DNA of 64,000 nt, from assembly GCF_014650815.1 (NCBI RefSeq), contig NZ_BMVR01000018.1, forward strand, positions 1 through 64,000. The letters are read 5' to 3'. Below are positions 24,098-32,770 of this stretch, piece after piece. Below the pieces are notes generated by a model. That model saw only the letters and a program-made list of their open reading frames with translations. It ran no database searches and was not told the DNA's origin. Source of the DNA: Streptomyces flavofungini (GTDB lineage: Bacteria; Actinomycetota; Actinomycetes; Streptomycetales; Streptomycetaceae). Made by a program: the position numbers and the translations under genes. Each line of letters begins with the position of its first letter. Position 1 is the first letter of the stretch.

Positions 24098-25585
24098 TCA
24101 GCTCTTCCAGGTGAACGTCGCCGAGGTCCGGCCCGGCAGCGAGTAAGTCGCGTGCTGGCCGCCCCAGTTGACGGTGACCGTCTTCGCTGACGTGGAGTCG
24201 TTGTAGGCGATCAGCGCCTTCGTGCCGTCCGTGTTCCGCCACGCCACGTTCGGCACGTCCGCACTGGCGGTGGAGGAGACGCGGGCGGCACCGGGCTGCA
24301 CGAACTTCGTCAGGTGCCCCATCGTGTAGTACTCGACGGTGTAGTCGACCTGTCCGTGCCGCCCGTCGCCGTTGTGCACGGTGACGAGTCCGTCGCAGGT
24401 GCCGCAGCCGCCGTTGTGCGGGCCGCGGTTCTGGTCCACGGCGAGCGACCACTTCGTCACCGACTTCGCCCAGTTCCGGGTGTAGTCGATGATGTTCATC
24501 ATGTCCTCGCGCTGCTGGTGACCGATCCAGGTCCCGCCCGAGTGCTCCGTCTGGAAGGCGTCGAGCTGCGGGTACTTGTGGTGGATCTCGGTCTGCTTGG
24601 ACACGTTGCCGCCGTAGCCGTGCCAGGCGATGCCGCCGAAGTTGGGGTGCGCGCGCACGGCCGCGTCGTCGACGGTCTGGGCGGCGTACGCGTCGTAGGT
24701 GTCCCAGTTCCAGTCGTGCGCGAGGACCTTGGTGGGCAGGCCCGCGCCCGCGAGCTTGGGCAGGAGTTCGTTCTTCGTGAAGTACGCGAGTCCGTTGCCG
24801 TTCCAGCTCATCGACGGGTAACCGGCGCAGCAGGTCGGCTCGTTCTGCGCGGTGACGTAGTCGACGGGCACGCCCTGGTCGCGCCAGGCCTGCAGGTACT
24901 TCACGAAGTACTGGGCGTACGTCCCGTAGTACTCCGCCTTCAGCCAGCCGCCGTTGAGCTGGCCGTTGTCCTTCATCCAGGCCGGGGCCGTCCACGGCGA
25001 GGCGACCGTCGTCAGCTTCGGGTTGAGCTGCTCGGCCTGCTTGGTGAGGGGGAGCACGTCCTGGAGGTCGTGGGCGATGGAGAAGCGGGCGAGGCCCGGG
25101 TCGGTCTGCCCGGCGGGCACGTCGTCGTAGGTGTAGCCGAAGCGGGCGAGGTCGGAGCCGCCCATGGGGTTGCGGAGGTAGGAAAGGCCGATGCCCTCGG
25201 TCGGCGAGAACAGCTTCCGCATGGTCTCGTCGCGCTTGGCCTGGGTGAGCGCCCCGCTGCCGTCCAGCAGCCAGGCCGCGGTGTCCGTGAAGGAGGCGCC
25301 GCCGCCGGTGAAGGTCTGGTAGCGGGTGTTCTCGTCGACGGTGATGTTCGTGCCGCCGCCGCCCGTGCCGGGCTGGAAGGCGATGGGGGTCTGCGGCTGC
25401 AGGCCCCGGGTGACGTGGCGGCCGCCGCTGTCGTCGGTCGTGGTCAGCCAGATGGAGACCGGCTCGCCCGCCGCCTCGGCGGAGGACACGCCGAGGCCGG
25501 TGAGCCCGGCGGTGGTGAGGAGTCCGGCGGCCAGTAAGCGGGTGAGCCGGGTGGGCCCACAGGGGGTGGGGGTGGGTCTGCGCAT
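24098..25585 (-). CDS. Secreted GH30-family glycosidase (glucosylceramidase/endo-1,6-glucanase type)
   Basis: A 495-residue protein with a signal peptide (LLAAGLLTTAGLTGLG, AEAAG). The (beta/alpha)8 domain covers about 85-430 and a beta-sandwich follows. Family marks are GGGASFTDTAAW (94-105), SPWTAPAWMKDNG (196-208), the acid/base Glu249 in TAQNEP and the nucleophile Glu347 in FQTEHSGG. It should cleave beta-glucosides outside the cell, probably beta-1,6-glucan or a related polymer. The 190-bp upstream region has AGCGCTTTCC, which faintly resembles a LacI-type half operator. It is convergent with cimA. Confidence 0.9.
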   Translation of the reverse strand: MRRPTPTPCGPTRLTRLLAAGLLTTAGLTGLGVSSAEAAGEPVSIWLTTTDDSGGRHVTRGLQPQTPIAFQPGTGGGGTNITVDENTRYQTFTGGGASFTDTAAWLLDGSGALTQAKRDETMRKLFSPTEGIGLSYLRNPMGGSDLARFGYTYDDVPAGQTDPGLARFSIAHDLQDVLPLTKQAEQLNPKLTTVASPWTAPAWMKDNGQLNGGWLKAEYYGTYAQYFVKYLQAWRDQGVPVDYVTAQNEPTCCAGYPSMSWNGNGLAYFTKNELLPKLAGAGLPTKVLAHDWNWDTYDAYAAQTVDDAAVRAHPNFGGIAWHGYGGNVSKQTEIHHKYPQLDAFQTEHSGGTWIGHQQREDMMNIIDYTRNWAKSVTKWSLAVDQNRGPHNGGCGTCDGLVTVHNGDGRHGQVDYTVEYYTMGHLTKFVQPGAARVSSTASADVPNVAWRNTDGTKALIAYNDSTSAKTVTVNWGGQHATYSLPGRTSATFTWKS

Positions 25586-25777
25586 GGGACGCTCGCCGCC
25601 CTTCGGGGGGTCGGGTCGGGAGCCATGGCGGGTGTCATGGCTATGTCATGCCTTAGTTCAAGGCGTGAGTTAACTGCCGCCCCAAGGGCCCGTCAAGACT
25701 TCGGGAGCCGAACGCAGCGAGCGCTTTCCGTACCGAAGGGAGGGAACGTTCCGGCCGTGGAGGAGTTAGCGTGAAGT

Positions 25778-27133
25778 ATGAGGCCCACCAGGCAGACGGC
25801 GTCGCGGCTGACCCTGATCCTGTCCGGACTGCTCCTGGCCCTCGGCGCCACGCTCACGACGGCGCCCGGAGCCCAGGCCGCGACGGACGTCCAGGCCGTG
25901 GCCGACGCCTTGAAGAAGAACCCGGTGTACATCGACGAGGCCGCCGCCTCGCAGCTCTCCGCCGCCGACGCGGACGCCCTCGCCGACAAGATCAAGAAGG
26001 CCGACAAGCCGCTGTTCGTGGCGGTGCTCCCCGCCTCGTTCCCCGGCCGGGACGACCTCTTCCGTGACCTGCGCACCGCCACCGGCGTCACCGGCGCCTA
26101 CGCCGTCCGCCTCGGCGACCGCTTCGACGCGAGGGCCGACGCCTCCGTGCTCTCCGACAACGCCGTCCGGAACCTGTCCTCGCTGGTTCAGGGCGAGGAC
26201 GCGAAGTCCCAGCTCAACGACTTCGTCGACCAGGCGCTCCCGCAGCTGAGGGGCTCGGCGCCCGCCTCCTGGGGCAGCACGGGAGGCGGCGGCGACGGTG
26301 TGCCCGTCGGCGCCCTGATCGGCGTCGGCGCGGTGGTGGCCGCGGGCGGCGCGGGCGCCTACGCGATCGCCCGCCGCAAGCGCCGCCGGCGGGAGGACGA
26401 GCAGCGCGCGGCCCTGGACAAGCTGCGCGTCGTCGTCGACGAGGACATCACCGCCTTCGGCGAGGAGCTGGACCGCCTCGACTTCCATCCGGCGGAGGCG
26501 GGCGCGGACGACGCCATGCGCGCGGACTACGAACGGTCCCTCGACGCCTACGAGAAGGCCAAGTCGTTCATGGCCGCGGCGGAACGCCCCGAACAGGTGC
26601 GGGCCGTCACCCAGGCCCTGGATGACGGCCGGTTCTCGCTGGCGCTGCTCGCGGCCCGCCGGGAGGGCCGCCCGCTGCCCGAACGCCGGGCCCCCTGCTT
26701 CTTCGACCCCCGGCACGGCCCCTCCGTGAAGGACGCCGAGTGGACCCCCGCCGGCGGCGCCACCCGGGAGGTACCGGTGTGCGCGGCCGACGCGGTGCGC
26801 CTCGCCGACGGGGACGACCCGATGGCCCGCACCGTCACCACCGACTCCGGCGAACGGCGCCCCTACTGGGAGGCCGGACCCGCGTACGGCCCCTGGGCGG
26901 GCGGCTACTTCGGCGGCGGCCTGCTGCCGGGCCTCCTCGTCGGCACGATGCTCGGCTCCATGATGGCCAGCCCCGCGTACGCGGCGAGCTACGGCTCCGG
27001 ATACGGGGACTTCGGCGGCGGCTACGAGGGCGGCGACGTGTCCGGCGCGGACTTCTCGTCCGGTGACTTCTCGTCCGGTGACTTCGGGGGCGGGGACTTC
27101 GGCGGGGGTGGGGACTTCGGGGGTGGGTTCTAG
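25778..27133 (+). CDS. Membrane-anchored exported protein with glycine-rich tail, unknown family
   Basis: A 451-residue protein. A signal peptide (LTLILSGLLLALGATLTT, GAQAA) precedes an extracellular domain of about 135 residues (DVQAVADALKKNPVYIDEAAA). A single transmembrane segment lies at about 173-197 and is followed by a basic stop-transfer RRKRRRR. The cytoplasmic part begins with a charged helix and ends in a glycine-rich tail with repeated SSGDF and GGGDF units. I do not recognise the family. The layout suggests a sensor or scaffold at the membrane. Upstream lies GGAGG before a start at 25778. Confidence 0.7.
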   Translation: MRPTRQTASRLTLILSGLLLALGATLTTAPGAQAATDVQAVADALKKNPVYIDEAAASQLSAADADALADKIKKADKPLFVAVLPASFPGRDDLFRDLRTATGVTGAYAVRLGDRFDARADASVLSDNAVRNLSSLVQGEDAKSQLNDFVDQALPQLRGSAPASWGSTGGGGDGVPVGALIGVGAVVAAGGAGAYAIARRKRRRREDEQRAALDKLRVVVDEDITAFGEELDRLDFHPAEAGADDAMRADYERSLDAYEKAKSFMAAAERPEQVRAVTQALDDGRFSLALLAARREGRPLPERRAPCFFDPRHGPSVKDAEWTPAGGATREVPVCAADAVRLADGDDPMARTVTTDSGERRPYWEAGPAYGPWAGGYFGGGLLPGLLVGTMLGSMMASPAYAASYGSGYGDFGGGYEGGDVSGADFSSGDFSSGDFGGGDFGGGGDFGGGF

Positions 27134-27204
27134 GCCGGGGTGGGATTCGGCTCGGGTTTCTGGGCGCTGGGGCTTCTGGGCCGGAGCGCCTTCCAACTCG
27201 GCGC

Positions 27205-27675
27205 CTAGGCCGGGGGGAGCGTCGGCCCGGGGCCGTGCGGCGGCTGGGTTGCCTCCCACGGGGTCGCGCCCGCCGCGACGAGGAGGGCGGCGGTCTCGGG
27301 GTGCGGGCCGTGCTGCGCCCAGCGCAGCGGGGACGAGCCCGTGCCGTGCTCCTCGCGGAGGTTCGGGTCGGCGCCGTGCGCGAGCAGGGCGCGCACGGTC
27401 TCGGTGTGCCCCCAGCAGGCGGCCGCGCACAAGGGCGTGCCGTCCGCGCCGAGCCCGCGGCTCTCGGTGTCGGGGGCGGCTCCGGCTGCCAGGAGCAGCC
27501 GGACGAGCGCGGCTCGACCGCACACGGAGGCCTCGTACAACGGGGTGGTCCCCTCGCGGTTGCGGCGCTCCGGGTCGGCTCCGGCCCGGAGCAGTGCCTG
27601 CGCGCGGGTGGGGGCGTCCATCCAGATGGCCTCGAAGAGCTGCCGGGAGAGCCTTTTCTGCTGTCGCTGTTTCAT
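27205..27675 (-). CDS. Ankyrin-repeat protein
   Basis: A 156-residue protein with four ankyrin units: ALLRAGADPERRNREGTTPLYEASVCG, then RLLLAAGAAPDT, GTPLCAAACWGHTETVRALLAHGADPN and SSPLRWAQHGPHPETAALLVAAGA. Ankyrin repeats bind proteins. There is no signal or membrane segment, so it is cytoplasmic. ATG 27675 begins a basic N-terminus (MKQRQQKRLSRQLF) that leads directly into the first repeat. It is convergent with the glycine-rich protein gene. The partner is unknown. Confidence 0.88.
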   Translation of the reverse strand: MKQRQQKRLSRQLFEAIWMDAPTRAQALLRAGADPERRNREGTTPLYEASVCGRAALVRLLLAAGAAPDTESRGLGADGTPLCAAACWGHTETVRALLAHGADPNLREEHGTGSSPLRWAQHGPHPETAALLVAAGATPWEATQPPHGPGPTLPPA

Positions 27676-27823
27676 CGGTGCGGACGCTAGCCGCCGGGTA
27701 CGTGGCGGGGCCACCCGTTTCCTCCGGCCCTCGGGTCCTCCGGTCCTGGCTTCCTCTGCCTCGCCGGTCCACCGGCCCTCCGCGCCACCGGGCGCCGTCA
27801 GCGCCCGGGGCTACGGTGGCCCC

Positions 27824-28642
27824 ATGTCGAAGCTGAGTCACGGCCGCCTCGGCCACCCCCGCAACTGTGACCAGATCACCGTCCAGGCCGACCAGTTGGC
27901 CACGCATCTGAAGGACGCCGACCTGTCGACGCCCGTCCCGTCCTGCCCGGGCTGGACGGTGAACCAGCTGGTCCGCCACCTGGGCCACGGCTACCGCTGG
28001 GCGGAGACGACGATCCGCACCCGCGCCGCGGCCCCGCCCCAGGACACCGAGATGCGCGACCTCACGCCGTACGTCGACGAGGACCCGGCCGTCCTCGCCC
28101 CCTGGCTGCGCGAGGGCGCCGCGGCCCTCGCCGACACCCTGCGCGAGTCGGGCCCGGACGCCCCGGTGTGGACCCCGCTGCCGGAGGAGACGTCCGGCTT
28201 CTTCGCCCGCCGCTTCGCCCACGAGTCCCTGATCCACCGGGCCGACGCGGCCCTCGCCCTCGGCATCGACTTCACCGTCACGGACGAGGCCGTCGCTGTG
28301 GACGCCGTCGACGAGTGGATGGAGCTGGGCACACATCCGCTGCAGCTCTCATTCCACCCGGAGAAGCGGGAGTTGCTGTCCCGGGGGAGCACCCTCCGCT
28401 TCCTGGCGACGGACGCCCCGCCCGCGGCCCGCGCCGACTGGCTGGTCGACCTCCGGGGTGACGCGCTCGCCTGGCGCCGCACGGCCGACGACCCCGGCAC
28501 CCCCGACGTCACCGTCACCGGCCCGCTCACCGCACTGCTCCTCACCCTCTACCGCCGCCGCCCGCCCGGCACCCCCACCACCGAGGTCACGGGCGACGCG
28601 GCCCTCCTCGCCCACTGGCTGGACCGCAACGGCTTCGGCTGA
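27824..28642 (+). CDS. Maleylpyruvate isomerase-family mycothiol-dependent enzyme
   Basis: A 272-residue protein with the DinB-like N-terminal helix bundle of the MDMPI family. STPVPSCPGWTVNQLVRHLGHGYRW holds the first metal His and FFARRFAHESLIHRADA the later ones, which coordinate a divalent metal and activate mycothiol. The C-terminal domain (about 175-270) is the usual MDMPI_C region. Such enzymes detoxify electrophiles or isomerise ring-cleavage products; the substrate is not evident. ATG 27824 gives the normal family start. Confidence 0.85.
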   Translation: MSKLSHGRLGHPRNCDQITVQADQLATHLKDADLSTPVPSCPGWTVNQLVRHLGHGYRWAETTIRTRAAAPPQDTEMRDLTPYVDEDPAVLAPWLREGAAALADTLRESGPDAPVWTPLPEETSGFFARRFAHESLIHRADAALALGIDFTVTDEAVAVDAVDEWMELGTHPLQLSFHPEKRELLSRGSTLRFLATDAPPAARADWLVDLRGDALAWRRTADDPGTPDVTVTGPLTALLLTLYRRRPPGTPTTEVTGDAALLAHWLDRNGFG

Positions 28643-28737
28643 ACTCCGCACCCCCGAGGCTCCGGTTGGCCGCGCCCCACGGCTCCGACCGACCCGCACC
28701 CCATGGGCGTGGCTTGACGTCAGCCCCAACTAACGAG

Positions 28738-28751
28738 ACGATACGTATCGT
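28738..28751. promoter_or_regulatory. 14-bp palindrome upstream of alpha/beta hydrolase
   Basis: ACGATAC-GTATCGT is a perfect palindrome 66 bp before the hydrolase start. A TTGACG (28714-28719) that could serve as -35 is just upstream. Its form suits a TetR-type site, but no such regulator is adjacent. Confidence 0.5.
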
Positions 28752-28816
28752 CAAGAAGTGATAGACGTGGCACCCCACCGCGTCCGCCCACCCGTGCCCC
28801 GCCCCAGGAGACCCTG

Positions 28817-29722
28817 ATGCGCCACCCCGCCACCGAGCAGTACGTCGACGCGGCCCCCGGAGTGCGCCTGTGGACCGAGCGTCGCGGCGCGCCCGATGCC
28901 ACACCCCTGCTCCTGGTCATGGGCGCCACCGCCTCCGGCATCGGGTGGCCGGAAGCCATGGTGGACGCGCTGGCCGACCACCACCACGTCATCCGCTACG
29001 ACCACCGCGACACGGGCCGCTCGACGACCGCGTACGACGAACAGCCGTACCGCGTCGTGGACTTGGCGCAGGACGTGATCGCCGTCCTGGACGCCCTGGA
29101 GATCCCGCGGGCGCACCTGGCCGGACTCTCCCTCGGCGGCATGCTGACGCAGTTGGTCCTCGCCGACCACCCCGACCGTGTCCTGAGCGCGACGCTCATG
29201 GGCACCTGCGCGCTGAGCGCCCACCCGTACGTCGCCCCTGACGGCACGTCCCTGCCGGTGGCCGAGCTGCCCCCGATCTTCCCGGAGGTCCTGGAGATGT
29301 GGGCGCGACCCGTCGAGGACGCGGGGACGGAGGCTGAGCTGGACCGCCGGGTCGCGCACTGGCGGGTCCTCGGGGGCGGTCAACTCCCCTTCGACGAGGC
29401 GTTCTTCCGGGATCTGGAGCGGCGCGTCATCGCGCACGCGGGCACGTACGAGGCGTCGACCGCACACGGCCGCGCGGACGACTCGGGGATGGAGCGCACG
29501 GTGGAGCTGGCGCGGAACGAGGTCCCGGTCCTGGTGACCGTGGCCCCCGCCGAGCCGGTGTTCCCGCCGCCGCACCCGCAGCACCTCGCCCAGGTCGTGG
29601 CGAACGCCCGCCTGGTGGAGATCCCGGGGATGGGGCACGCCCTGCCCCCGGCCGTGCAGGGGCCGTTGGTGACGGCGATCCTGGAGCACACGGCGACCGC
29701 GGCCGCGCGCCAGGCGAGGTGA
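28817..29722 (+). CDS. Alpha/beta hydrolase
   Basis: A 301-residue hydrolase. The oxyanion region is LVMGATASGIGWP, RYDHRDTGRST follows, and the nucleophile elbow is LSLGGM (Ser about 104). The catalytic His is in GMGHALPP near 275. It resembles the aclacinomycin methylesterase (RdmC-like) group in outline, so an ester or lactone substrate is plausible. The palindrome upstream suggests that it is repressed until an inducer appears. Downstream, 100 bp of GC-rich DNA separates it from a convergent gene. Confidence 0.88.
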   Translation: MRHPATEQYVDAAPGVRLWTERRGAPDATPLLLVMGATASGIGWPEAMVDALADHHHVIRYDHRDTGRSTTAYDEQPYRVVDLAQDVIAVLDALEIPRAHLAGLSLGGMLTQLVLADHPDRVLSATLMGTCALSAHPYVAPDGTSLPVAELPPIFPEVLEMWARPVEDAGTEAELDRRVAHWRVLGGGQLPFDEAFFRDLERRVIAHAGTYEASTAHGRADDSGMERTVELARNEVPVLVTVAPAEPVFPPPHPQHLAQVVANARLVEIPGMGHALPPAVQGPLVTAILEHTATAAARQAR

Positions 29723-29821
29723 CGGTCGGCCGAGCCGCGCGCGGAGCGGCGTGCGGGGTGGCGGAGACCTACGCCGAGCCGTGTGCGGAGCGGCCGTGAC
29801 ATGCGCCGAGCCGCGTGCGGG

Positions 29822-30364
29822 TCAGCCCGCAGACGGCCTGAGTCCGGGCAGCTCCCACCGCCCGGAATGGCCGGGCGGCAGCCCCAAGTCCTCGCGTACC
29901 GCCGAGTAGTAGCCGTCGCGGGCCGTCCGCTGCCGGGCCAGGAGGCCCGCCCACGCCTGCGGGTCGTGGGCGCCCGCGCGCAGGAACCGCTCCATCTCGA
30001 TCACGACGACCACCCACACCCGGGCCCGCTCCACCACCAAGGGCGAGCCGAGCAGGAGCAGGGCCTCGCCCGCCGGGTCGCGCGCGTCGGCGGCCACGGC
30101 GAGGTGCGGCTCGCCCTCGTCGGCGGACAGGGGGTGGGGGTGCGGGTCGTTGCCCTGGTGGGCGGCGATCCGGTAGGTGAGCGTCACGGTCTGCTTCAGT
30201 ACGCGCGCGTACTCGGTGTAGACCGCGAGGCGCCGCTCCTCCCAGCGGGCCTCCCGCTCACGCCGGAAGCGCACCCGCTCGCCGCGCATCACGGCGACGT
30301 ACGACCCCATGGCACCGATGACCACGCCGATGAGGGCGGGCAGTTGGGACAGGAACTCGGACAC
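29822..30364 (-). CDS. Membrane-anchored protein of unknown function
   Basis: A 180-residue protein starting at GTG 30364. One N-terminal transmembrane helix (LPALIGVVIGAMGSYVAVM) is followed by a basic, charged helix (RRERARWEERRLAVYTEYARVLKQ), giving a single-pass protein with a cytoplasmic helical domain. I do not recognise a family beyond similar short actinobacterial proteins. It follows yceI in the same direction with a 40-bp gap and could share its transcript. Confidence 0.6.
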   Translation of the reverse strand: MSEFLSQLPALIGVVIGAMGSYVAVMRGERVRFRREREARWEERRLAVYTEYARVLKQTVTLTYRIAAHQGNDPHPHPLSADEGEPHLAVAADARDPAGEALLLLGSPLVVERARVWVVVVIEMERFLRAGAHDPQAWAGLLARQRTARDGYYSAVREDLGLPPGHSGRWELPGLRPSAG

Positions 30365-30404
30365 CGCCGAACGGTACCGTGCGCTCCCGCCCGGCGGCCG
30401 GGCG

Positions 30405-31010
30405 TTACGCGGCGTTCTTGATCGCCGAGATGTCGAAGTTGAGCTTGATCTTGTCGGAGACGAGCACGCCGCCGGTCTCCAGGGCCGCGTTCCAGGTCAG
30501 GCCCCACTCCGAGCGCAGGATCTCCGCCTTGCCCTCGAAGCCGACGCGCTCGTTGCCGAACGGGTCCTTCGCGGCGCCGTTGAACTCCAGGTCGATGCTC
30601 AGCGGGCGGGTGGTGCCGAGGATCGTGAGGTCGCCGGTGATGCGGTAGTCGTCGCCGCCGAGGGCCTCGGCCTTGGTGGAGCGGAAGGTCATCTGCGGGA
30701 ACTCGTCGGTCTTGAAGAAGTCGGCGCTCTTCAGGTGGCCGTCGCGGTCCGCGTTGCCCGTGTCGATGCTGTCCATCGTGATGTCGAGGGCGGCCGTCGA
30801 CGCGGACGGGTCGGCGCCGTCCAGGTGCAGCGTGCCGCTGAACTCCTTGAAGGAGCCCTTCACGTTGGTGACCATCGCGTGCCGGGCGACGAAGCCGATC
30901 GACGTGTGCGCCGGGTCGAGCGTGTACTCACCCGTCAGCGCGCCGAGCTCCGGGGTGGCCTCGGCGGTCGCGGGGGTGGCGCTGTCGTCCTTGCGGCTGA
31001 AGATTCCCAT
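30405..31010 (-). CDS. YceI-family lipid-binding-like protein
   Basis: A 201-residue protein whose YceI beta-barrel covers about 25-200: GEYTLDPAHTSIGFVARHAMVTNVKG, LDITMDSIDTGNADRDGHLKS, FFKTDEFPQMTFRS and GTTRPLSIDLEF are standard blocks. The fold binds isoprenoid-like lipids in known members. There is no signal peptide, so it should be cytoplasmic, as in many actinobacterial copies. GAGGAGC lies before ATG 31010, and a good promoter is at 31097-31125. Confidence 0.93.
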   Translation of the reverse strand: MGIFSRKDDSATPATAEATPELGALTGEYTLDPAHTSIGFVARHAMVTNVKGSFKEFSGTLHLDGADPSASTAALDITMDSIDTGNADRDGHLKSADFFKTDEFPQMTFRSTKAEALGGDDYRITGDLTILGTTRPLSIDLEFNGAAKDPFGNERVGFEGKAEILRSEWGLTWNAALETGGVLVSDKIKLNFDISAIKNAA

Positions 31011-31096
31011 GGCGTGCTCCTCGGGGGACGGGCCGGGCTCCGGGCCTTCGGGGCGAGGAGTCGCGGCCGTGAGTAGTTGAGTGTTCAACGAGATTG

Positions 31097-31125
31097 ACCG
31101 TAACGCTACTCGGTTCAATATTCAA
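31097..31125 (-). promoter_or_regulatory. Promoter of yceI
   Basis: On the minus strand TTGAAT (31125-31120) and TACGGT (31102-31097) are separated by 17 bp, a good housekeeping-type promoter. Several TTCAA-type half sites surround it (31084-31090 and 31114-31126), suggesting repressor binding, perhaps of MarR type. Confidence 0.6.
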
Positions 31126-31229
31126 CATCAAGCGGAGCGTGTCGAGGCGATTACGCGTCGAGTGTGAAGAAGTGGGGCTGGATGGCGGAGTTCTGGCCGG
31201 GAGGGTGGCGGTTTTGAGCCGTTAAGAAC

Positions 31230-31267
31230 TTGTCATGGCGCCATCGTGGTGCCAGAATGACGCCATG
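31230..31267 (+). promoter_or_regulatory. Leaderless promoter with three 11-bp-spaced operator boxes
   Basis: TTGTCA (31230-31235) and CAGAAT (31253-31258) are 17 bp apart and place the start point at about the A of ATG 31265. TGGCGCCA (31236), TGGTGCCA (31247) and TGACGCCA (31258) are eight-base near-palindromes at exactly 11-bp spacing across the spacer, the -10 and the start codon. This is the arrangement used by ribbon-helix-helix repressors, and the gene behind it encodes one. Confidence 0.65.
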
Positions 31268-31804
31268 AATCTCACGCCGTATGTCGATCAGCTCCGGCAG
31301 GAGCTCGCGGTCGCCGCCGAGGCCGGTGGTGAGGACGCCCGGGCGATCGCCGAGCGTCTGATCGCGCCGCTGGAGTCGGCCACCCGACTCACCATGCTGA
31401 ATGTGCTGTCCGCGGCCATGGACGAGATTACCCGAGACCTGGCGCCGGGCTCGGTCGACGTGCGTCTGCGTGGGGGCGATCCGGACTTCGTGGTCACGCC
31501 CGCCCCGGCGGGCGAGGGCTTCGACGCGGCGCCCATGGACCTGCGCGCGCCCCGGCCCGTCGTCGCCCCGGCGCCCGCGTCCGGGCCCGAGCCCGAGGAG
31601 GGCGGCACGGCCCGCATCAACCTGCGGCTGCCGATGCACCTCAAGGCCCAGGCCGAGGAGGCCGCCGCCGCCGAGAGCCTGTCGGTCAACGCCTGGCTGG
31701 TGCGCACCGTCGCCGAAGCGCTCAAGCAGGGCGATCCGGCCCAGCAGCCCGCGCCCCGCGGCCACCGGGGCGCGGGGAACAGCTTCACGGGGTGGGCGCG
31801 CTAG
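31265..31804 (+). CDS. Ribbon-helix-helix (HicB/Arc-like) transcriptional regulator
   Basis: A 179-residue protein. Residues 1-60 are helical (MNLTPYVDQLRQELAVAAEA). A Pro-rich linker spans about 80-115. The C-terminus has the RHH pattern: the strand RINLRLPMHLK, then the helices AQAEEAAAAESLSVNAWLVRTVAEAL. RHH dimers place the strand in the DNA major groove. ATG 31265 coincides with the predicted transcription start, so the mRNA is probably leaderless. The gene appears to repress itself through the three boxes. No HicA-like toxin is adjacent. The DUF4097 gene downstream is probably co-transcribed. Confidence 0.85.
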   Translation: MNLTPYVDQLRQELAVAAEAGGEDARAIAERLIAPLESATRLTMLNVLSAAMDEITRDLAPGSVDVRLRGGDPDFVVTPAPAGEGFDAAPMDLRAPRPVVAPAPASGPEPEEGGTARINLRLPMHLKAQAEEAAAAESLSVNAWLVRTVAEALKQGDPAQQPAPRGHRGAGNSFTGWAR

Positions 31805-31930
31805 CGGCCCCCGGCCCCGGCCCGCACCAGCCGTCGGGTCCGGCCCCGGCCAAGCGTCGGGGCGCCGGCCAGGACACCGATCCGGACGCCGATCCGGACA
31901 ACCCATCAGGATCAGGATGAGGACAGCCCC

Positions 31931-32770
31931 ATGCCAACCTTCGACACCGCCAAGCCCGTCTACGCCTCGGTGATCCTGGAGGTCGGGACGGTGCGGATCA
32001 CCGCGTCGGACCGCGCCGACACCGTCGTGGACGTGCGCCCCAGCACCGCGTCGCGCCCGGCCGACGTGCGCGCCGCCGAGCGCACGAAGGTCGAGTACGC
32101 GAACGGGCGGCTCGTGGTGAGGGGACCCAAGGAGCGCTCGCTGTTCGGCCGGGGCTCCTCCGTCGACGTGGAGATCGCGCTCCCGGAGGGCTCCCACCTC
32201 GAAGTCACCACGTCCATGGCCGACTTCAGCACGGCAGGACGCCTTGGCGAGTGCGAGGTGAAGACCTCGGCCGGGGACATCCGGGTCGACCGGGCGGGAT
32301 CGGCGCGGCTGCTCACCGGGTTCGGCGAGGTCGTGGTCGACCGCACGGAGGGTCCCGTCGACGTCACCACCGCGTCCGGCGGGGTCCGGCTCGGCGAGAT
32401 CGGCGGCGTCGCCGTCGTCAAGAACTCCAACGGGCCCACGGAGGTCGGCGAGGCCGCCGGTGACCTGCGCGTGAAGGCGGCCAACGGCACCGTCACCGTC
32501 GGCCGCGCGCTCTCCGACGTCAGCGTCAGGACGGCCAACGGCGCCATCCAGGTCGGCGAGGTCGTGCGCGGCAGCGTCGTACTGGAGACCGGCATGGGCC
32601 GCATCGACATCGGCGTCCGCGAGGGCACCGCGGCCTGGCTCGACGTGCGCACCAAGGTCGGGACCGTGCGCCAGGCCCTCGGCTCGTCCGAGGGTCCCGG
32701 CGACTCCGGCGAGACGGTCCAGGTGCGGGGGCGCACGGGGGCCGGGGACATCGTGATCCACCGGGCGTGA
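31931..32770 (+). CDS. DUF4097-family beta-helix-like protein
   Basis: A 279-residue protein made of repeated short strands, such as LEVTTSMADFSTAG, CEVKTSAGDIRVD, VDVTTASGGVRLGEI, LRVKAANGTVTVG and VSVRTANGAIQVGEV, the DUF4097 pattern of a right-handed beta-helix-like adhesin fold. There is no signal peptide or membrane segment. GATGAGGAC lies before ATG 31931. The 126-bp gap after the RHH gene has no terminator, so the pair is probably an operon. Function is unknown. Confidence 0.85.
   Translation: MPTFDTAKPVYASVILEVGTVRITASDRADTVVDVRPSTASRPADVRAAERTKVEYANGRLVVRGPKERSLFGRGSSVDVEIALPEGSHLEVTTSMADFSTAGRLGECEVKTSAGDIRVDRAGSARLLTGFGEVVVDRTEGPVDVTTASGGVRLGEIGGVAVVKNSNGPTEVGEAAGDLRVKAANGTVTVGRALSDVSVRTANGAIQVGEVVRGSVVLETGMGRIDIGVREGTAAWLDVRTKVGTVRQALGSSEGPGDSGETVQVRGRTGAGDIVIHRA

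Noticed and set aside
25730..25745. LacI/CebR-type operator before the GH30 gene (AGCGCTTTCC).
   Set aside because: Only one half of the expected palindrome is present, so it was mentioned in the gene note but not listed as a site.
31265..32770. RHH gene plus DUF4097 gene as a HicAB toxin-antitoxin pair.
   Set aside because: The partner is a beta-helix-like DUF4097 protein of 279 residues, not a HicA-type small double-stranded RNA-binding toxin.
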